DNA from: Gigantopelta aegis
Taxonomy: Eukaryota > Mollusca > Gastropoda > Neomphalida > Peltospiridae
Direction: 5' to 3'
Assembly: GCF_016097555.1 (NCBI RefSeq)
Contig: NC_054712.1
Coordinates: forward strand, 53,116,876 to 53,180,875
DNA length: 64,000 nucleotides
Both the position numbers and the translations under genes were made by a program. How positions within the stretch are numbered: position 1 is the stretch's first letter; every line of letters begins with the position of its first letter. Under the pieces are notes generated by a model. That model had not been told where the DNA came from. It saw only the letters and a program-made list of their open reading frames with translations, and did no database searches. Shown piece after piece: positions 10,909 to 22,452 of this stretch.

Positions 10909-13900
10909 ATGGGATGCGTCAGATTGTTTTTTGGAAGATTGTGGCAAAAGAACGTTGGAAATAACTGTAAAAATCCTATGTCATGTTACAGATATGTACA
11001 TTATGTACAAGGCCAGTCACCAGAACCTAGAATTAGAGAATACTTTTATTTTATTGATCACCAAGGACAGGTAAACGACATTACAAGGTCAAACTGTGTG
11101 GTTATGTTATGTAATTTCAAACTTCTAATCACCGCAAAACCAAATACCATGTATAATTAAAAGTGTTTTGTTGGTGTGTGTGGTGGAGGTCATGATGTGG
11201 ATCATACTTTTTGGGAAAAACGTCCGAACGTTCCAACATGCATGCTAATACTATCACTAACCCTAACCCTAAGCCTGAATGAAATGAATGCTAAAACGTT
11301 TGGAAGTCTTGCCCACTTTTGTTTACATGGTGTTTGGGGTTGCAGTGAAAAAGAGAGAAATTAATATGTATTAAGTTGTAAAATAACTGAGGGAATGACA
11401 TGAATCATTGAATGCTGGTAATCTCACCCGGAAGCAGCTTGCCCTCACCAGTTCGCTCCAACGGTTGGCCAACTCGCCCCCCAAAAGTTACCAACTCACT
11501 CCAGTGTTTGGTCAACTCTCCCCAATTTCAACTTTACTGACCATAACAAATGTTGACGATATCATTAAAAATGGTCTTATCAGTGTTCGAGACTAACATT
11601 TCAAAATTGCTATCCCACCTGAGAATTTAGTATCCCACTTAAATGAAATTCATAAATAACATCGTAACAAACTTGGACGACACTGTTCCCGTTCTCAGTC
11701 TATTGCTAAGCCGCAATCGACATCGCGGAATTCGTGAAATTTGCAAACAGAATCAGCAAAAAGATTTGCTGCATCTACTTTTGAGTAATACTGACAATAT
11801 TGAGCAGTTTCTGACATTACTAATGATAAACATACCTACTTCAATTTTCTGCAGATGTGGAATAAATATCTCAAATAAAATTTTAAGGGAGGAAACAAAA
11901 ACAATAGCGACTTAGCAGTTCCCAGTCTATTGCTACACCGCTATTGCTTCAGTGTAGCATTAGACTGGGTACAAGTTGGGGGAGATGTTGTTACGGCATA
12001 GCATTAGACTGGGTATGAGCTCGAAAATACTGTTAACTTTACCAGTAAATGACAACTTTCATTGTTTCAGCGAAAAATAAAAAGCAGGATTAAAAAACCA
12101 ACAACATTATATGGTATCACGGTGGGATACAAGGTTCTTGAAATCTGGTATCCAAACTAAAATTCTGGTATCCCCAGGATATCGGGATACTGTTAATCTC
12201 AAACACTGGTCTTATATTGGGAAAGTCCTAATATTGTATATACAATAATCTTATTATATAATAATGATGCTGTACAGTTTGATGGTGTATTTTATATAAT
12301 TATTCTCTGTCTTGACTATTGACCTTTATAAACTTAAGGTATTACAATGAATTGTTTATTAGTCTGTAGGCCTACCTGTAATTAGTGTATGTACAATAGA
12401 TGACATTGTCTTGAAGATCACAGGTGGTTTTTTAGGAATGTCCTCTTCTTGGTTATTTTACTGTTCAAAGCAGGACAGTTATGAACAAGTACTGGAGTAG
12501 TGCTTTAATTTTCCTCTCTTTTTTTCTAAAGTTTTGCCATGGGTAAAAACACCATCAAATGTAATATAATAATTTACGTTAACTTTGAACATAATAAAGT
12601 GCATTTGGGGCAAGTTAACCAACCACTGGGGCGACTTGGTAACATTTGTGGGTGAGCTGACCAGTGTGGGGTGAGTTGGTTTTGGGGAGAGTTGACCTAC
12701 TCCCAATGTCATTACTAAATCAATTTTAATACATAGAAGTCATTTGTATTTCTCAAAGTTTCTAAGTTGACCCTACTGAAATTGATGTGTGATATGTCAT
12801 AATAGCAAATTTCTCATAATACCTGCCTGTTGCGAATGTTAACATCTCATTTTATAAAGTTCATTTTTTCAGTTATTTCTTGATGACTGCAGGATGAAGA
12901 ATTTTACATCTTGCTTTAAAGGTAAATCATTATCAGATTACTAGTCCCTTACCAGTCCAACTGGAGGGGACTATAGGGTTTGTATCCATCTGTCTATTTG
13001 TCTGTCCTACATATGGTTTTTCAGACTTTTCTTTCATAATGTCTCAAGATACTGAGCTGATGTGCAGGGTTCAAATTTTACTAAGGCAACAGTGGCAAAT
13101 GCCTTGGTTTCCCTCATTACTTGCCATTCTGCCAAAAATATTTGAGTGGTCAGCAGCAAGTGAAATGCTATGGTGCCCTACCTGGTTTGCCATCTTGACC
13201 TTTTCATTTATTCCAGATGGTGTATATAAGAAATAGTAAAACTATCATTTGCAATATGATCAAATGCATCTATATCCAACAAGCTGCACATCCGCCCGCT
13301 ACCTACCCTGGTCAGGCTGCTGGTGTTCTCTTGCACTTGCTAGTGTGGGCTGTTCCTCCTCCCACCCACCTCAAACCCTTTCCTGTCCTGGGCGGAGGAG
13401 CAGGCATGGGTCGGCACTTGCATTCATGACAGGCGTGTGCTACAACACTTTGCTCCAAATGTGCATGTTAAGCCCTATGACCTGATCTGACCTGAACAAA
13501 TTGCACAGGCTAGAGCCCAAGGCATCAGGGTGAAATAGTTTTGTCTGATCAAACTTGATAGACTAAAAGTTGTACCCATATTTTGAAGGTAGTTTGTCTT
13601 GGTTCCCCTATAACAAGTCTTGGTGCCCTTATGTCTAATATTAAACCAAATGCAACACTTGTTGTGCCCCTCAAAAATTAAAAATCGACTATGTAAATGT
13701 AAACATGTAGAGTTACAGATTAGGTTAGTCTCGTGTGGCGGGATTTAGATCAGTCGGTTGAGTGCTGGCCTGAGGTGCTTGCATCGCAGTATCAAACCAC
13801 CTCGGTGGATCTGTTCAACTGATTGGTTATTGTTCTCATTCCATACAGTGCACCACAACTGATCAAAGGCCGTGGTATGTGCTTTCCTGTCTGTAGGAAA

Positions 13901-14666
13901 GTGCATATAAAAGATCCCTTGCTGCTAATGGAAAAATGTAGGTTTCCTCTGATGACGAGTCAGAATTACCAAATGTGTGACATCCAGTAGCTGATAGATT
14001 AATTATTCAATGTGCACTAGTGGTGTCGTTATACAAAACAAACCTTTTGAGTTCCATGAGGATTTGCCCATTTGACAGAGTTATGTCCCTTGAACTTAGA
14101 CGATATCACATTCATCAGTTTTCTCGACTTTTCTTTACATTCGGGTTATCTGCTTGAAATTAGTTCATAGCATTGAAAGTGTTAATACGTAAAGATCCTT
14201 TTAAATGCTACTCTTTTTTGTTTCAGAGAAGAAGTTTCTTGCCTTTTTTTTCACTCGACTGAAAATCAACTACATGGATCGGTACACCGAATTTCCATAC
14301 CTCTCTCCGTGTGGGCGTGAACGTAATTTTATTCGATGTGACGATCGCCCTATTGTTTACACAAGTATTATTCCTTCAGATGATTCGAACACCCCCGATC
14401 GCCTGTCATACGGTGGAGCTGGAGAGCTTCTCACCATCCCGTTCGAACCACACAAGGTTTGCATGCTCACTCATTCTGGAAGGATATATTACCCAGCACA
14501 GCCGAAGCAAGGAGATGTGGGATTGATCAAGTCTAATATGGCCATTGAACTGAGCAAATATTTCGACTTCGAAAATGGTGAGATGAACCCACCCACTCAT
14601 TTTACGTGGAAAGGTGTTCGACACACTCTAAGCAATGAATTGTTACCACTGATGGAAAATGGATAA
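10909..14666 (+). CDS. C8orf82: UPF0598 family protein, C8orf82 homologue, complete in three exons
   Basis: This is the conserved UPF0598 family, of unknown biochemical role; the human member is generally regarded as mitochondrial. Exons are 10909-11070 (donor GTAAAC), 12873-12921 (acceptor TTTTTCAG, donor GTAAAT) and 14227-14666. Phases fit throughout and give 216 residues, the length I recall for human C8orf82. Exon 1 carries QSPEPRIREYFYF and IDHQGQ. The 49-nt middle exon encodes LFLDDCRMKNFTSCFK. Exon 3 carries LSPCGRERNFIRC-DDRP, SYGGAGE and VPFEP-like IPFEP, and ends LLPLMENG. The basic N-terminus (MGCVRLFFGRLWQKN) could be a mitochondrial presequence, which is inference. The start ATG has an A-rich context (AAACAAAAATGGG). 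Intron 1 holds a hAT-like element. A weak ATTAAA at 14682 could be the poly(A) signal. Confidence 0.93.
11435..12712. repeat. Inverted CAACTCNCCCC repeat pair enclosing the hAT-like element
   Basis: Left arm 11435-11530 has GGCCAACTCGCCCC and TTTGGTCAACTCTCCCCAA. Right arm 12595-12712 carries the inverse (GGGGAGAGTTGACC, GGGTGAGTTGG, GGGGCGACTTGG). They probably are the ends of an older foldback element into which 11581-12208 inserted. Exact ends were not resolved. Confidence 0.5.
11581..12208. mobile_element. hAT-like non-autonomous element in C8orf82 intron 1
   Basis: The left end CAGTGTTCGAGACTAACA matches the reverse complement of the right end (CAGTGTTTGAGATTAACA) at 16 of 18 positions. 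A direct repeat GTCTTAT flanks it (11574-11580 and 12209-12215); one extra G makes 7 or 8 bp possible. The interior contains inverted phrases around GTCTATTGCTA / TAGCATTAGAC but no transposase. A 90-codon open stretch (11643-11915) has no recognisable family. Confidence 0.8.
12943..13080 (+). repeat. Dispersed repeat, GTCCCYTACCRGTCCAAC family, partial
   Basis: It begins AGTCCCTTACCAGTCCAACT, with (TCTG)-rich sequence and TCAAGATACTGAGCTGA, and is homologous to 58195-58537 and 43490-43675. It lies just after C8orf82 exon 2. Confidence 0.6.
13280..13505 (+). repeat. Dispersed repeat D (GC-rich, GCACTTGC / TCCTGTCCTGGGCGGA family)
   Basis: GC-rich block homologous to 37555-37790 in the same orientation and to an inverted fragment at 57478-57585. 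Shared phrases are CAGGCTGCTGGTG, CCCACCCACC, CTGTCCTGG and CATGACAGGC. It is probably a SINE family; no clear pol III boxes were found. Confidence 0.6.
13735..14044 (+). repeat. SINE, family A2, full length, in C8orf82 intron 2
   Basis: The tRNA-like head GGCGGGATTTAGATCAGTCG is followed by the conserved core (GTGCACCACAACTG, AAAGGCCGTGGTATGTGC, AAAAGATCCCTTGCTGCTAA) and tail GTGCACTAGTGGTGTCGTTA. Confidence 0.85.
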
Positions 14667-14923
14667 AATTTAAGTTTTGTCATTAAAAAAATTAACGTGT
14701 CCCTGTGTAACAAAAATACAGGGCATGTGTTTAAATTAAACTGGTTTTTATAGTTCAATATAGAATTTTAACATTTGAAATAATCATCTTGGGCAAGCAT
14801 ATGGTGGGGGTTTTCAGTCCTTGGATTGTAGGGCTTCCAGAAGTGACAACATGGCAAGCACGTAGGAACAATATCCCATTTTGGGAGGAGGGTCAAAATC
14901 TCTAGTAATAGGGGTCACAGCAC
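14667..14923. other. 3' flank of the C8orf82 homologue
   Basis: Contains the weak ATTAAA poly(A) candidate at 14682 and no other recognised feature. Confidence 0.4.
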
Positions 14924-15457
14924 CTAAAGTACTAATCAAAATTATACCCAGGTGATTTTCCAGTCTTATATATTATTTATGAAAACCATAAAACGGTGTC
15001 AGTATTACCACGACCTGTTATGGTATTCAAACAACAGGTACCTAAAATGACAATAAATGACCTGTTATAGATAGAAATATGAGATTTATTTGCAATTTTA
15101 CTGCAAAACATATGTAATATGAAACAGACTATAACACCCAGTTTGATATTGAACACACCTGAGACCACCTCTCTGCTTAGCTTAGTACTTGTGACTTGAC
15201 CTGTCAAGTGTAATCAATATAAACCTGGGTGTTATAGTCTGTTCCAAATTACATAGGTTTTGCAGTAAAATTGTAAATAAATCTCATATTTCTATCTGTA
15301 ACAGGTCATTTATTGTCATTTTAGGTACCGGTTGTTTGAATACCATAACAGGTCATGATAATACTGACACATTTTTATGGTTTTTATTCCAGGGATTTTC
15401 ATAACTAATATATAAGACTGAAAAATCACCTGGGTATAATTTTGATTAGTACTTTAG
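14924..15457. mobile_element. 534-bp palindromic foldback element
   Basis: Two arms of roughly 220-230 bp are inverted copies with few mismatches: CTAAAGTACTAATC...CCCAGGTGATTTT on the left, and AAATCACCTGGG...GATTAGTACTTTAG on the right. The spacer is about 65-90 bp around 15150-15215. The arms share TTTATGGTTTTTAT-like, GACAATAAATGAC and AGATTTATTTGCAATTTTAC blocks. No coding capacity. Transcription would give a long hairpin RNA. Confidence 0.9.
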
Positions 15458-15639
15458 TGTGGTATTTTTGGCACAAGCCATTTTTTTGCACATCTCCCTT
15501 CTTCCCTCCCCAGTTCTTATGGGCCTGCATGAGAAAGGATGGAGGCACAGTAATTGTTTTATGTCTGATGGGTCTGCCATATGTTTTCCCCCTACGAATA
15601 CATGATTTAAATAAAATTGAACTTTGGATGGTATGTTAA

Positions 15640-15811
15640 CAGTGAAATCCCTGTAAACCACACACCAATTTTTTTTTTAAATCTAGTTTTAGGGGTTTGT
15701 CTTTGTTTAGAGGTGTTCTGTTCTGTACAAATAATTAAAAAGGGACTGAAAAAAGAAAGGTTTTGAGGGAATTCAGCTTTACAGAGGGTCCAGTTTTGAG
15801 GGGTTTCACTG
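15640..15811. mobile_element. hAT-like MITE with CAGTGAAAYCCCT ends
   Basis: Left CAGTGAAATCCCTGTAAACC and right GAGGGGTTTCACTG form TIRs of the widespread CAGTG-type hAT MITE form. A related right end occurs at 61915. No clean TSD was seen. Confidence 0.6.
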
Positions 15812-16255
15812 TACAAAAAAGAAACTGCCTCCATTCCCACCCTGTGTGATCAGTTTAGGAACAACATTGACACCACCATTAACATGATACAATAAAATAT
15901 CTGCAAACTGTGATATACAATAAACTATAAATTAAAAATAATTGTTGTGTTTTTGTTTGTTGTTGTTGGGGGGTTAATGCCACAGCTGTGATAATCTTAA
16001 TTGAAAAAAACCCCAAGTTCTATGTCATGTGATCAGTTTATTGAAATATAAAAAACTGAAGTGATTATGTTTGTCATTTCTTTTATATACATTCATGCTT
16101 TTGATGATGATGATGATGATGATGATAATATAACTGAATTTCTAGACAAAATGAAAGAAATGTTAACAACATTATTTGGTGTTCTAACATATGGTTATTT
16201 TAACACTGGGGCAGGATAATAAACTGCTGCTTGATGAACATTTTATAAACCTTTC

Positions 16256-16560
16256 CCTCCAGACAGGACAGTGCTGATATACCATGGCCTTTCATATACC
16301 ATTAATATGGAATTGGTGGGGATGAGAAACATCAGGTCCACCGAGGGGATCGATCCTACAACCCATTGCAAATCAGGCAAGCTATTTAACCATTGAGCTA
16401 CTTTCTGCCAGTGTTAGAGAGAAATTGGAAACCACTGCAATATGAGCAGCTTTACTAATTAGCACAAAGGGATCTTTAATATGGCTATTAATATTTCTCT
16501 CTTACAGGATAACACATACCACAGATGCTGACATACCAGTCATGAAGCACTAGTAATATC
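16256..16560 (-). repeat. Two degraded SINE fragments
   Basis: 16256-16409 keeps the minus-strand core and head (GGGGATCGATCCTACAACC, TTGAGCTACTTTCTGCC). 16455-16560 repeats the core (AAGGGATCTTTAATATGG, ACACATACCACAG). Both are diverged. Confidence 0.55.
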
Positions 16561-16602
16561 TAAAGCATATAGCTGATCAAATGCAGGGTCCGTTGTCCCA
16601 GT

Positions 16603-16833
16603 GTTTCTGCCAGAAAGAAATGTTTGGATATGGCGCTATAGAATTGAATGCACCCAGTCAACAGGGTATTGGGGGCCTCCCCCAGTAATAAAATGGGTTA
16701 AGTTTAGGGTTAGGGTTAAGAAAATCATACAGTAATGATAAAATTAATTTTGTCAAAAGGTTAACTTAAAAAAAAATAATCTGCAAACATATTTGGGTAT
16801 GGCAACATACCCGTTTTACCCTCTGGCAGAAAT
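16603..16833 (-). mobile_element. Telomere-motif MITE, copy 2 (inverted)
   Basis: Ends are GTTTCTGCCAGAAA and CTGGCAGAAA. The interior reads GGGTTAAGTTTAGGG and TTAGGGTTAAG, the reverse complement of copies 1 and 3. It lies 0.3 kb beyond the PIGM stop codon. Confidence 0.8.
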
Positions 16834-17159
16834 CCAGGTTGTCCTATATTTTACAATTGCAACTATATAGTGGTTTCGAGCGATTTTTTAATGTCAGTAA
16901 TTTTATTTAATATAAAGATATCAAGCTGCAATTTACTGTAATACCAAATTCGCATACGGAGCATTTTTTGTGGGTTATCGGTTGAATATTTTAACAAAGG
17001 TTAATATATAATATTTATGGGTAGCTGCTATTATTCAACTTTGAAATAACACTTAACTGTTTAGTCATTTTCCATTACCAATTGTTTTTTTTAATGGATA
17101 TTTCTGAAATCACAACATACCCATTCAAACCTGTACAGTTGCACATTTCTTTTATATTA

Positions 17160-20100
17160 TTAATAACATGTTCTTTGTCCGCTTTCTATGTATTTGAGCT
17201 GCACAAATGGCTGATCCTCTGGTTTATAACACACAATTAGTGAGTACATAATATACATATTAACAACAAAAAATACAAGTCCAGCCATCCATATGAAAAG
17301 AAATGTGTTCAATCCTTGAAACTCGAGGTAGTATGCTGGCAACAACCATAAACCCTGAGAAAAGAAAATATGAAGAAAAAAACATCAATTTGGTAATTTT
17401 TGTCTTTAATAACCATTTATAACAATATATATATTTTAGTTCCATACATGAGACTACTTTTACTGAACTAATTTTAAAAAATTTATAAAACTAAAACAAA
17501 ATTGTTTCCACTGAAATCGGCTTAAAATTAAATTTACATAAAAATAGACATTTTGTTAGTGAAAAAATAACATCTTCAGGAGAACAACCAAACTGGTGAG
17601 CATACAAACCAATAAGGTATAAAACCGAGAAGTCGAGCTTGCGAGTTAACAACAATACTGGGTAAACCAGAAAACTGTTTTGCTTTCTAATTAATAGACA
17701 GGATGAGAGTACATTAATTAAAATAGAATCAGCATTATAATAAAACATCTTTGGCTGGATGGTTTAACATAGATGTCCAAAACTGTCATTAAGACTCTCT
17801 GAAGTTGTATTGGTAAAAACATGGTGACATCAGTTGATTTGACTAATTAACTAAATGACTGTGTACCAACCTGTGATAAAAACCATAGAGATGTAAGAAA
17901 AATTGCTCTGCCGAGGTTCATTTTTATTCTAGGTACCACCAGAGGCAGCAAACATAGGTACCAAAGAAAATACTGCAAGAAAAAAAAAAAATATTAAAAG
18001 GTGTAAGTGTCAAAAATTACCTAAAATGTTGAACAATAAATAGGACAATTTCATCTGTTTGTTAATTTTAATATAAAAGAAAGGTTTCTTGTTGGATAAG
18101 ATGATAGTATTGGCTTTAACATATCCATATATGATTACTATAACATAAATTTCAAATATAAATAGGAAATCTTATGTAGTTACCATGTTACTTGAAAATG
18201 GCCATACAGACATACTGGAATTCTGATTTTGTTATCTCAACCAAGTTCCAACACAACATAGTGTGCAGTTTCTTGAAATAAATTTTTAAAAACCTAAAGC
18301 AAATTGTTTTAAAAATTTAATTTAAAAATCAGGGATATTTAGAAATTTATTCATTGAAGGAGGAGGTGAAAACATTTTCTGAGCCAATTTTATAAATAAA
18401 GCTCCATTTATAATTTTTTCCTTATTTTTCTTTAAAATACTAATATTTTGGCTTACCTGTGTTGTACACACTTTATTAGCAGCCACAAATGCAAAGGTGT
18501 TGAGGAACCAGCAGAATGACGGGTCTCTATAAAACTTGCATGATATTATTAAGAGGAGTAGGATTTGTGGAAGAAATCCCAGTACTTTGACTGGCAGAGA
18601 CGTCTCTGATTCCCCAGACAGATACAGCATGTAAAAGTACGGAGAGAAGTTGTGCCGCACGTCTCGTCTCACTACATGGTAGAGATACGTCTCAAAAAGG
18701 AACTTCCATCCATACCTGAAATAACACAAAACGTTGAATATATAATTTAAGCAGTGTTCTTGTTATGCGATTAGTTTGTTGCATACGATTTGTCAGCCCT
18801 CCAAAAATCAAAACGTACAAGACTAAAGTTGTTCCGATTTAGGTGTTCTCACAGTATGATTCAATCACATGCAACTAATTGCATAATGAAAAGACCCCTT
18901 AGCATATATACCTGAATATGATATTGATATGTTCTGTGTATGTATATGTAATAATAGTAAATTTGTAAATACCGGTATACAAAAATAAGGCAGAATATTG
19001 CTCTATTAAAATTACTTTAATTCAAAAGTTTGTTTTGTTTAATGACACCACCAGAGCACCTTAATTTATTAATCATCAGCTTTTGGATATTGAACATGTG
19101 GAATTATAGCCAGTATTATAAGAGCTTGATCTTCTCAACTATAAAATAATGGAGTACGTCCTTGAAGAATAGTAATATAAAGTTATGGCCTGGAGGAGGA
19201 AGTGACACTGGTGTAGGGGAAGTAACTGCATGTACATCTATTACAGTATAGTCATAATCAGGAATTGAAATAAGTCAAGAATGGTCATTTTAGGTTACTA
19301 GGAGGTTAACACATGTCAAGAAAGTTGAGAACGGTATTTCATTGTCCACAAAATCTTATTAAAGCCACCTAAATTTTAAACAATTGTGTGTTATTCAAAA
19401 ACAAGTATCAATACAATTACAACAGTGATATGAATGAAGAAAAAGTATGAGTGGGTCTATGGAGGGTTTTAAAGCAGTAATAACAGGAATTGTAAACTTA
19501 ATAAATGCGAAACAAACTGTAGGTCACCAAATCTGTATTTTATAGTAATTTGTACATATACGTGGGTTACCACACACTATATGCTTATTTCAATGCCTGA
19601 TAATTATTATATTTCTCTTTAGTAGCTACATATTGTAAAATAATACAAATGTCGGAGTTCACCAACAATAAAATAAAGTCTTCAGTGAGCAATTGTGGTT
19701 TAACAAATTTAAGTGTCATCAGGTCTCCCTGTATGCAAATCTTTAGAGCCCGCCACCAACCCAACGAGCCCTGCCATGTGTCTCCAATAGAACAGAAGAT
19801 ACACAACATGTTTTGCATGAAATTATGGAAAAGATTGCTATTCAAGACTGTGGTTTCCCAGGATTTTGATATATATGTTGACCGTGTCATTTCGAAGAAT
19901 CAATGTAATTTGTACAAATAATTTTTACAAGCCATGTGGGCTCGTATGCTAGCCAAGCTAGAGAGACCTATATGATTTTTGCGAGTCTCGGGCTCCCAGA
20001 CTCTTCTCAAAATCGCACACTGGTCTTCAAATAACTTCAAATAACAATAGAGAGCGAAGAGCTTGAGGAGGGCATCACTGATGTAGGGGAGGTAACCACA

Positions 20101-22315
20101 TACACCTGTTACCATAATTATTACATTTCAAGGTCCTTATCAACTATCATTGGACTAAAGTGGCGTCGTGGTTAAGTCAACGAACATGAGGCTGGTAGGT
20201 AGTGTTTGAAATCTGGTACCGGCTCCCACCCAGAGTGAGTTTTAACAATTCAGTGGATACGTGCAAGACGACTACACCGATTTCTCTCTCACTAACAAAT
20301 AACAAATAACCTTCATCAGGGCTAGCCCTGGCACTCGTCAAATTCGCCAATTGCGAATTTTGAAAGCAATTGGAGAATTTTATTTTAATTTGGCAAAATA
20401 ATTTCATGCAATAATTGAAATTTTAAAGAAATTATCTATCGATTTGTGCAATTTTTAAAGTTTAATAGACAATTTGGTGAAATGTTTTGTTCACCCAGAG
20501 CTAGGCCTACTTCTGTCCTGGACAGACGGCCCAGATAGTTGAGGTGGGTGCCTAGGTCATCATGCCTGGACAGACGGCCCAGATAGTTGAGGTGGGTGCC
20601 TAGGTCATCATGCCTGGACAGACGGCCCAGATAGTTGAGGTGGGTGCCTAGGTCATCATGCCTGGACAGACGGCCCAGATAGCTGAGGTGGGTGCCTAGG
20701 TCATCATGCCTGGACAGACGGCCCAGATATCTGAGGTGGGTGCCTAGGTCATCATGCCTGGACAGACGGCCCAGATAGCTGAGGTGGGTGCCTAGGTCAT
20801 CATGCCTGGACAGACGGCCCAGATAGCCGAGGTGTGTGCCTAGGTCATCATGCTTGAACCTTAATTGGACATAAGCGCGAAAATAAGTTGAAATGAATTA
20901 ATTAATTACCAACTATAAAATAAAGATGTTAATCCTCCAACGATAGCGACTCCCACTGCAAGGAAGACGCCTCTGTTTCTGTTTGGCAGTAGTTGGAGCA
21001 GAAACTTGCTAAAAATACTGTTCAGGTTCTTTTGGGGATCCACTTTGGTACCACCTCCTCTTCCAAGCAACAGATAGATTGGTAAGGCATACACCACAGG
21101 GTATATCTTAAAATGAACTGCAATAGCGTAAGTCACTGCGGCAACGAATGTCTGTTGGTGATGAAGCATTAACAAAGTCAGAATCACTAAAAATGACATG
21201 AGTGATTCAGCATTTCCGCGACACGATACAGTCATTGTTAAAGGATTCAGCAACCACAGGTTAGAACATATGGCAGCCATTTTAGCTGAACAGCCTGTCG
21301 AATGCAGAAGTCTGTTAATAAGAATTCCAGTTAAGATGTCAAAGAAAACGAAGAGTAGTTTGCCAAATACTGGAGTCCACATATTTGGAAGAAGAATGTA
21401 TGCAAGAAGTGGTGTGTATCGATATGTTGATCTTTCGTATGGTGATTTTCCCTGAAACATAAAAACATAATTTCAAAATAGTGTGTTACATGCACTATAA
21501 GATTTTGAAAGTTCAATGCACTGAACAATTTTGAAAGTTATGTACTGTTCAACAAAATCTTAGACACAACAGAAACACTGACTTATTAATTTTATATTTA
21601 GGTTTTTCTTACTTTCTGTTTTTTCACTGAAAGTTGACCGTATTTTTGACAATTTGATTCAAAATTCTGAAAACAATTATAAGGTCACACTTAGTTTTAA
21701 AAAAAATACTACCTAAAATTTCATAGTAAAATTTCAATAAGAAGTTTTGTTTGTTTAATGACACCACTAGAGCACATTGATTAATTAATCATCGGCTTTT
21801 GGATGTCAAACATTTAGTAATTCTGACTCGTAGTCAACCGAGGACAGAGGAAACCCGCTAAATGTTCCTATTGCAGAAATGGATCTTTTATATGCACTTT
21901 CCCACAGACAGGAAAGCACATACCATGGCCTTTGTCCAGTTATGGTGCACTGGTTGAAACGAGAAAAAACCCAATCAGTTGAATGGATTCACTGAGGTGG
22001 TTCGATCCTGTGATGCAAGCCCCTCAGGCGAGCACTCAACCGACTGAGCTAAATCCTGCCACAAATTTCAATAAGCATACACACAAAAGTCATTAATTAT
22101 TATGTCAGGCATACACCCAAATATAATTCATTATCACCTTAGGACTAGATACACAACAAATTATTTGCTATTACCTGAGCCACAAATGCAGTGGCATCCG
22201 TGAAGACATAATAATCAACATCTGTAAATTTAACGGCCATCGTGGAGTCCTGCCATTGTCCATAACCAATGAGACCCAGTCGAGCCAATGTGGCTATCAG
22301 ATAATACTTCAGCAT
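17160..22315 (-). CDS. PIGM: GPI mannosyltransferase 1 (PIG-M), complete in five coding exons
   Basis: PIG-M is the ER multi-pass mannosyltransferase (GT50 family) that adds the first mannose to the GPI anchor precursor from dolichol-phosphate-mannose. Coding exons are 22315-22175, 21451-20910, 18715-18457, 17972-17871 and 17354-17160, all with AG/GT boundaries and compatible phases. They total 412 residues against about 423 in human. The luminal DXD motif is D32-V-D34 in FTDVDYYVF. Other family landmarks are [84 protein letters not shown] and [13 protein letters not shown]. An acceptor (TTTTCAG) lies 10 bp upstream of the ATG, so at least one 5' UTR exon lies further right. Introns hold a SINE with a TSD (intron 1) and a 7-copy minisatellite (intron 2). 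Hydrophobic segments occur throughout, as expected. Confidence 0.95.
19026..19100 (-). repeat. SINE 3' fragment, family A2
   Basis: GTTTGTTTTGTTTAATGACA, CACCAGAGCACC and TTTATTAATCATCAGCTTTT match the inverted family A2 tail. Only the tail is present, in PIGM intron 2. Confidence 0.7.
19380..19600. repeat. Dispersed repeat shared with 41990-42450
   Basis: Shared phrases are ACAACAGTGAYATGAATGAA, GTCTRTRGAGGG, GGTCACCAAATCTGTATTTT and TGTACATATACGTGGGTTACC. This copy lacks the telomere-motif MITE found inside the other one. Confidence 0.55.
20158..20300 (+). repeat. SINE, family B, diverged head fragment
   Basis: GTGGCGTCGTGGTTAAGTCA (A-box-like), GGCTGGTAGGTAGTG and the CACCCAGAGTGAG stretch match the family B copy at 39047. 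It lies in PIGM intron 2. Confidence 0.6.
20317..20508. mobile_element. Possible MITE with AGGGCTAGCCCTGG-like ends
   Basis: The left end AGGGCTAGCCCTGG and the right end CCCAGAGCTAGGCCT are imperfect inverted repeats around an AT-rich interior rich in AATTTT and CAATTG. It lies just before the minisatellite. Confidence 0.35.
20517..20852. repeat. 48-bp minisatellite, 7 copies, in PIGM intron 2
   Basis: The unit begins CCTGGACAGACGGCCCAGAT and ends GCCTAGGTCATCATG. Copies start every 48 bp from 20517 to 20805 and differ by only a few bases. It ends 58 bp before PIGM exon 2 on the coordinate axis. Confidence 0.97.
21742..22062 (-). repeat. SINE, family A2, full length with 13-bp TSD, in PIGM intron 1
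   Basis: A complete inverted copy: tail at left, core with AGAAATGGATCTTTTATATG, and head TTTAGCTCAGTCGGTTGAGT read on the minus strand. A perfect TSD AAATTTCAATAAG lies at 21729-21741 and 22063-22075. Confidence 0.92.
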
Positions 22316-22380
22316 TCTGTCACCTGAAAATAAAAAATAAGAACTTGCTTAATAAATAGAGAATTCTACATGAGTGGCCA

Positions 22381-22452
22381 TTGGATACCATTTATCTTAC
22401 AAGTTCTTTTAAAATGTATCCAACAAGCGAAAGTAAGATAAATGGTATCTAA
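22381..22452. repeat. Short palindrome 66 bp upstream of the PIGM coding start
   Basis: Perfect 16-bp inverted arms ATACCATTTATCTTAC (22385-22400) and GTAAGATAAATGGTAT (22433-22448), with a 32-bp loop. It may be a small MITE relic. Confidence 0.6.

Noticed and set aside
19585-19921. Overlapping 101- and 90-codon frames on opposite strands in PIGM intron 2
   Set aside because: No known domain, no splice context, and they adjoin a dispersed repeat.
20517-20852. Regular repeats that could recall a CRISPR array
   Set aside because: 48-bp units abut directly with no unique spacers, in a eukaryotic intron; it is a minisatellite.
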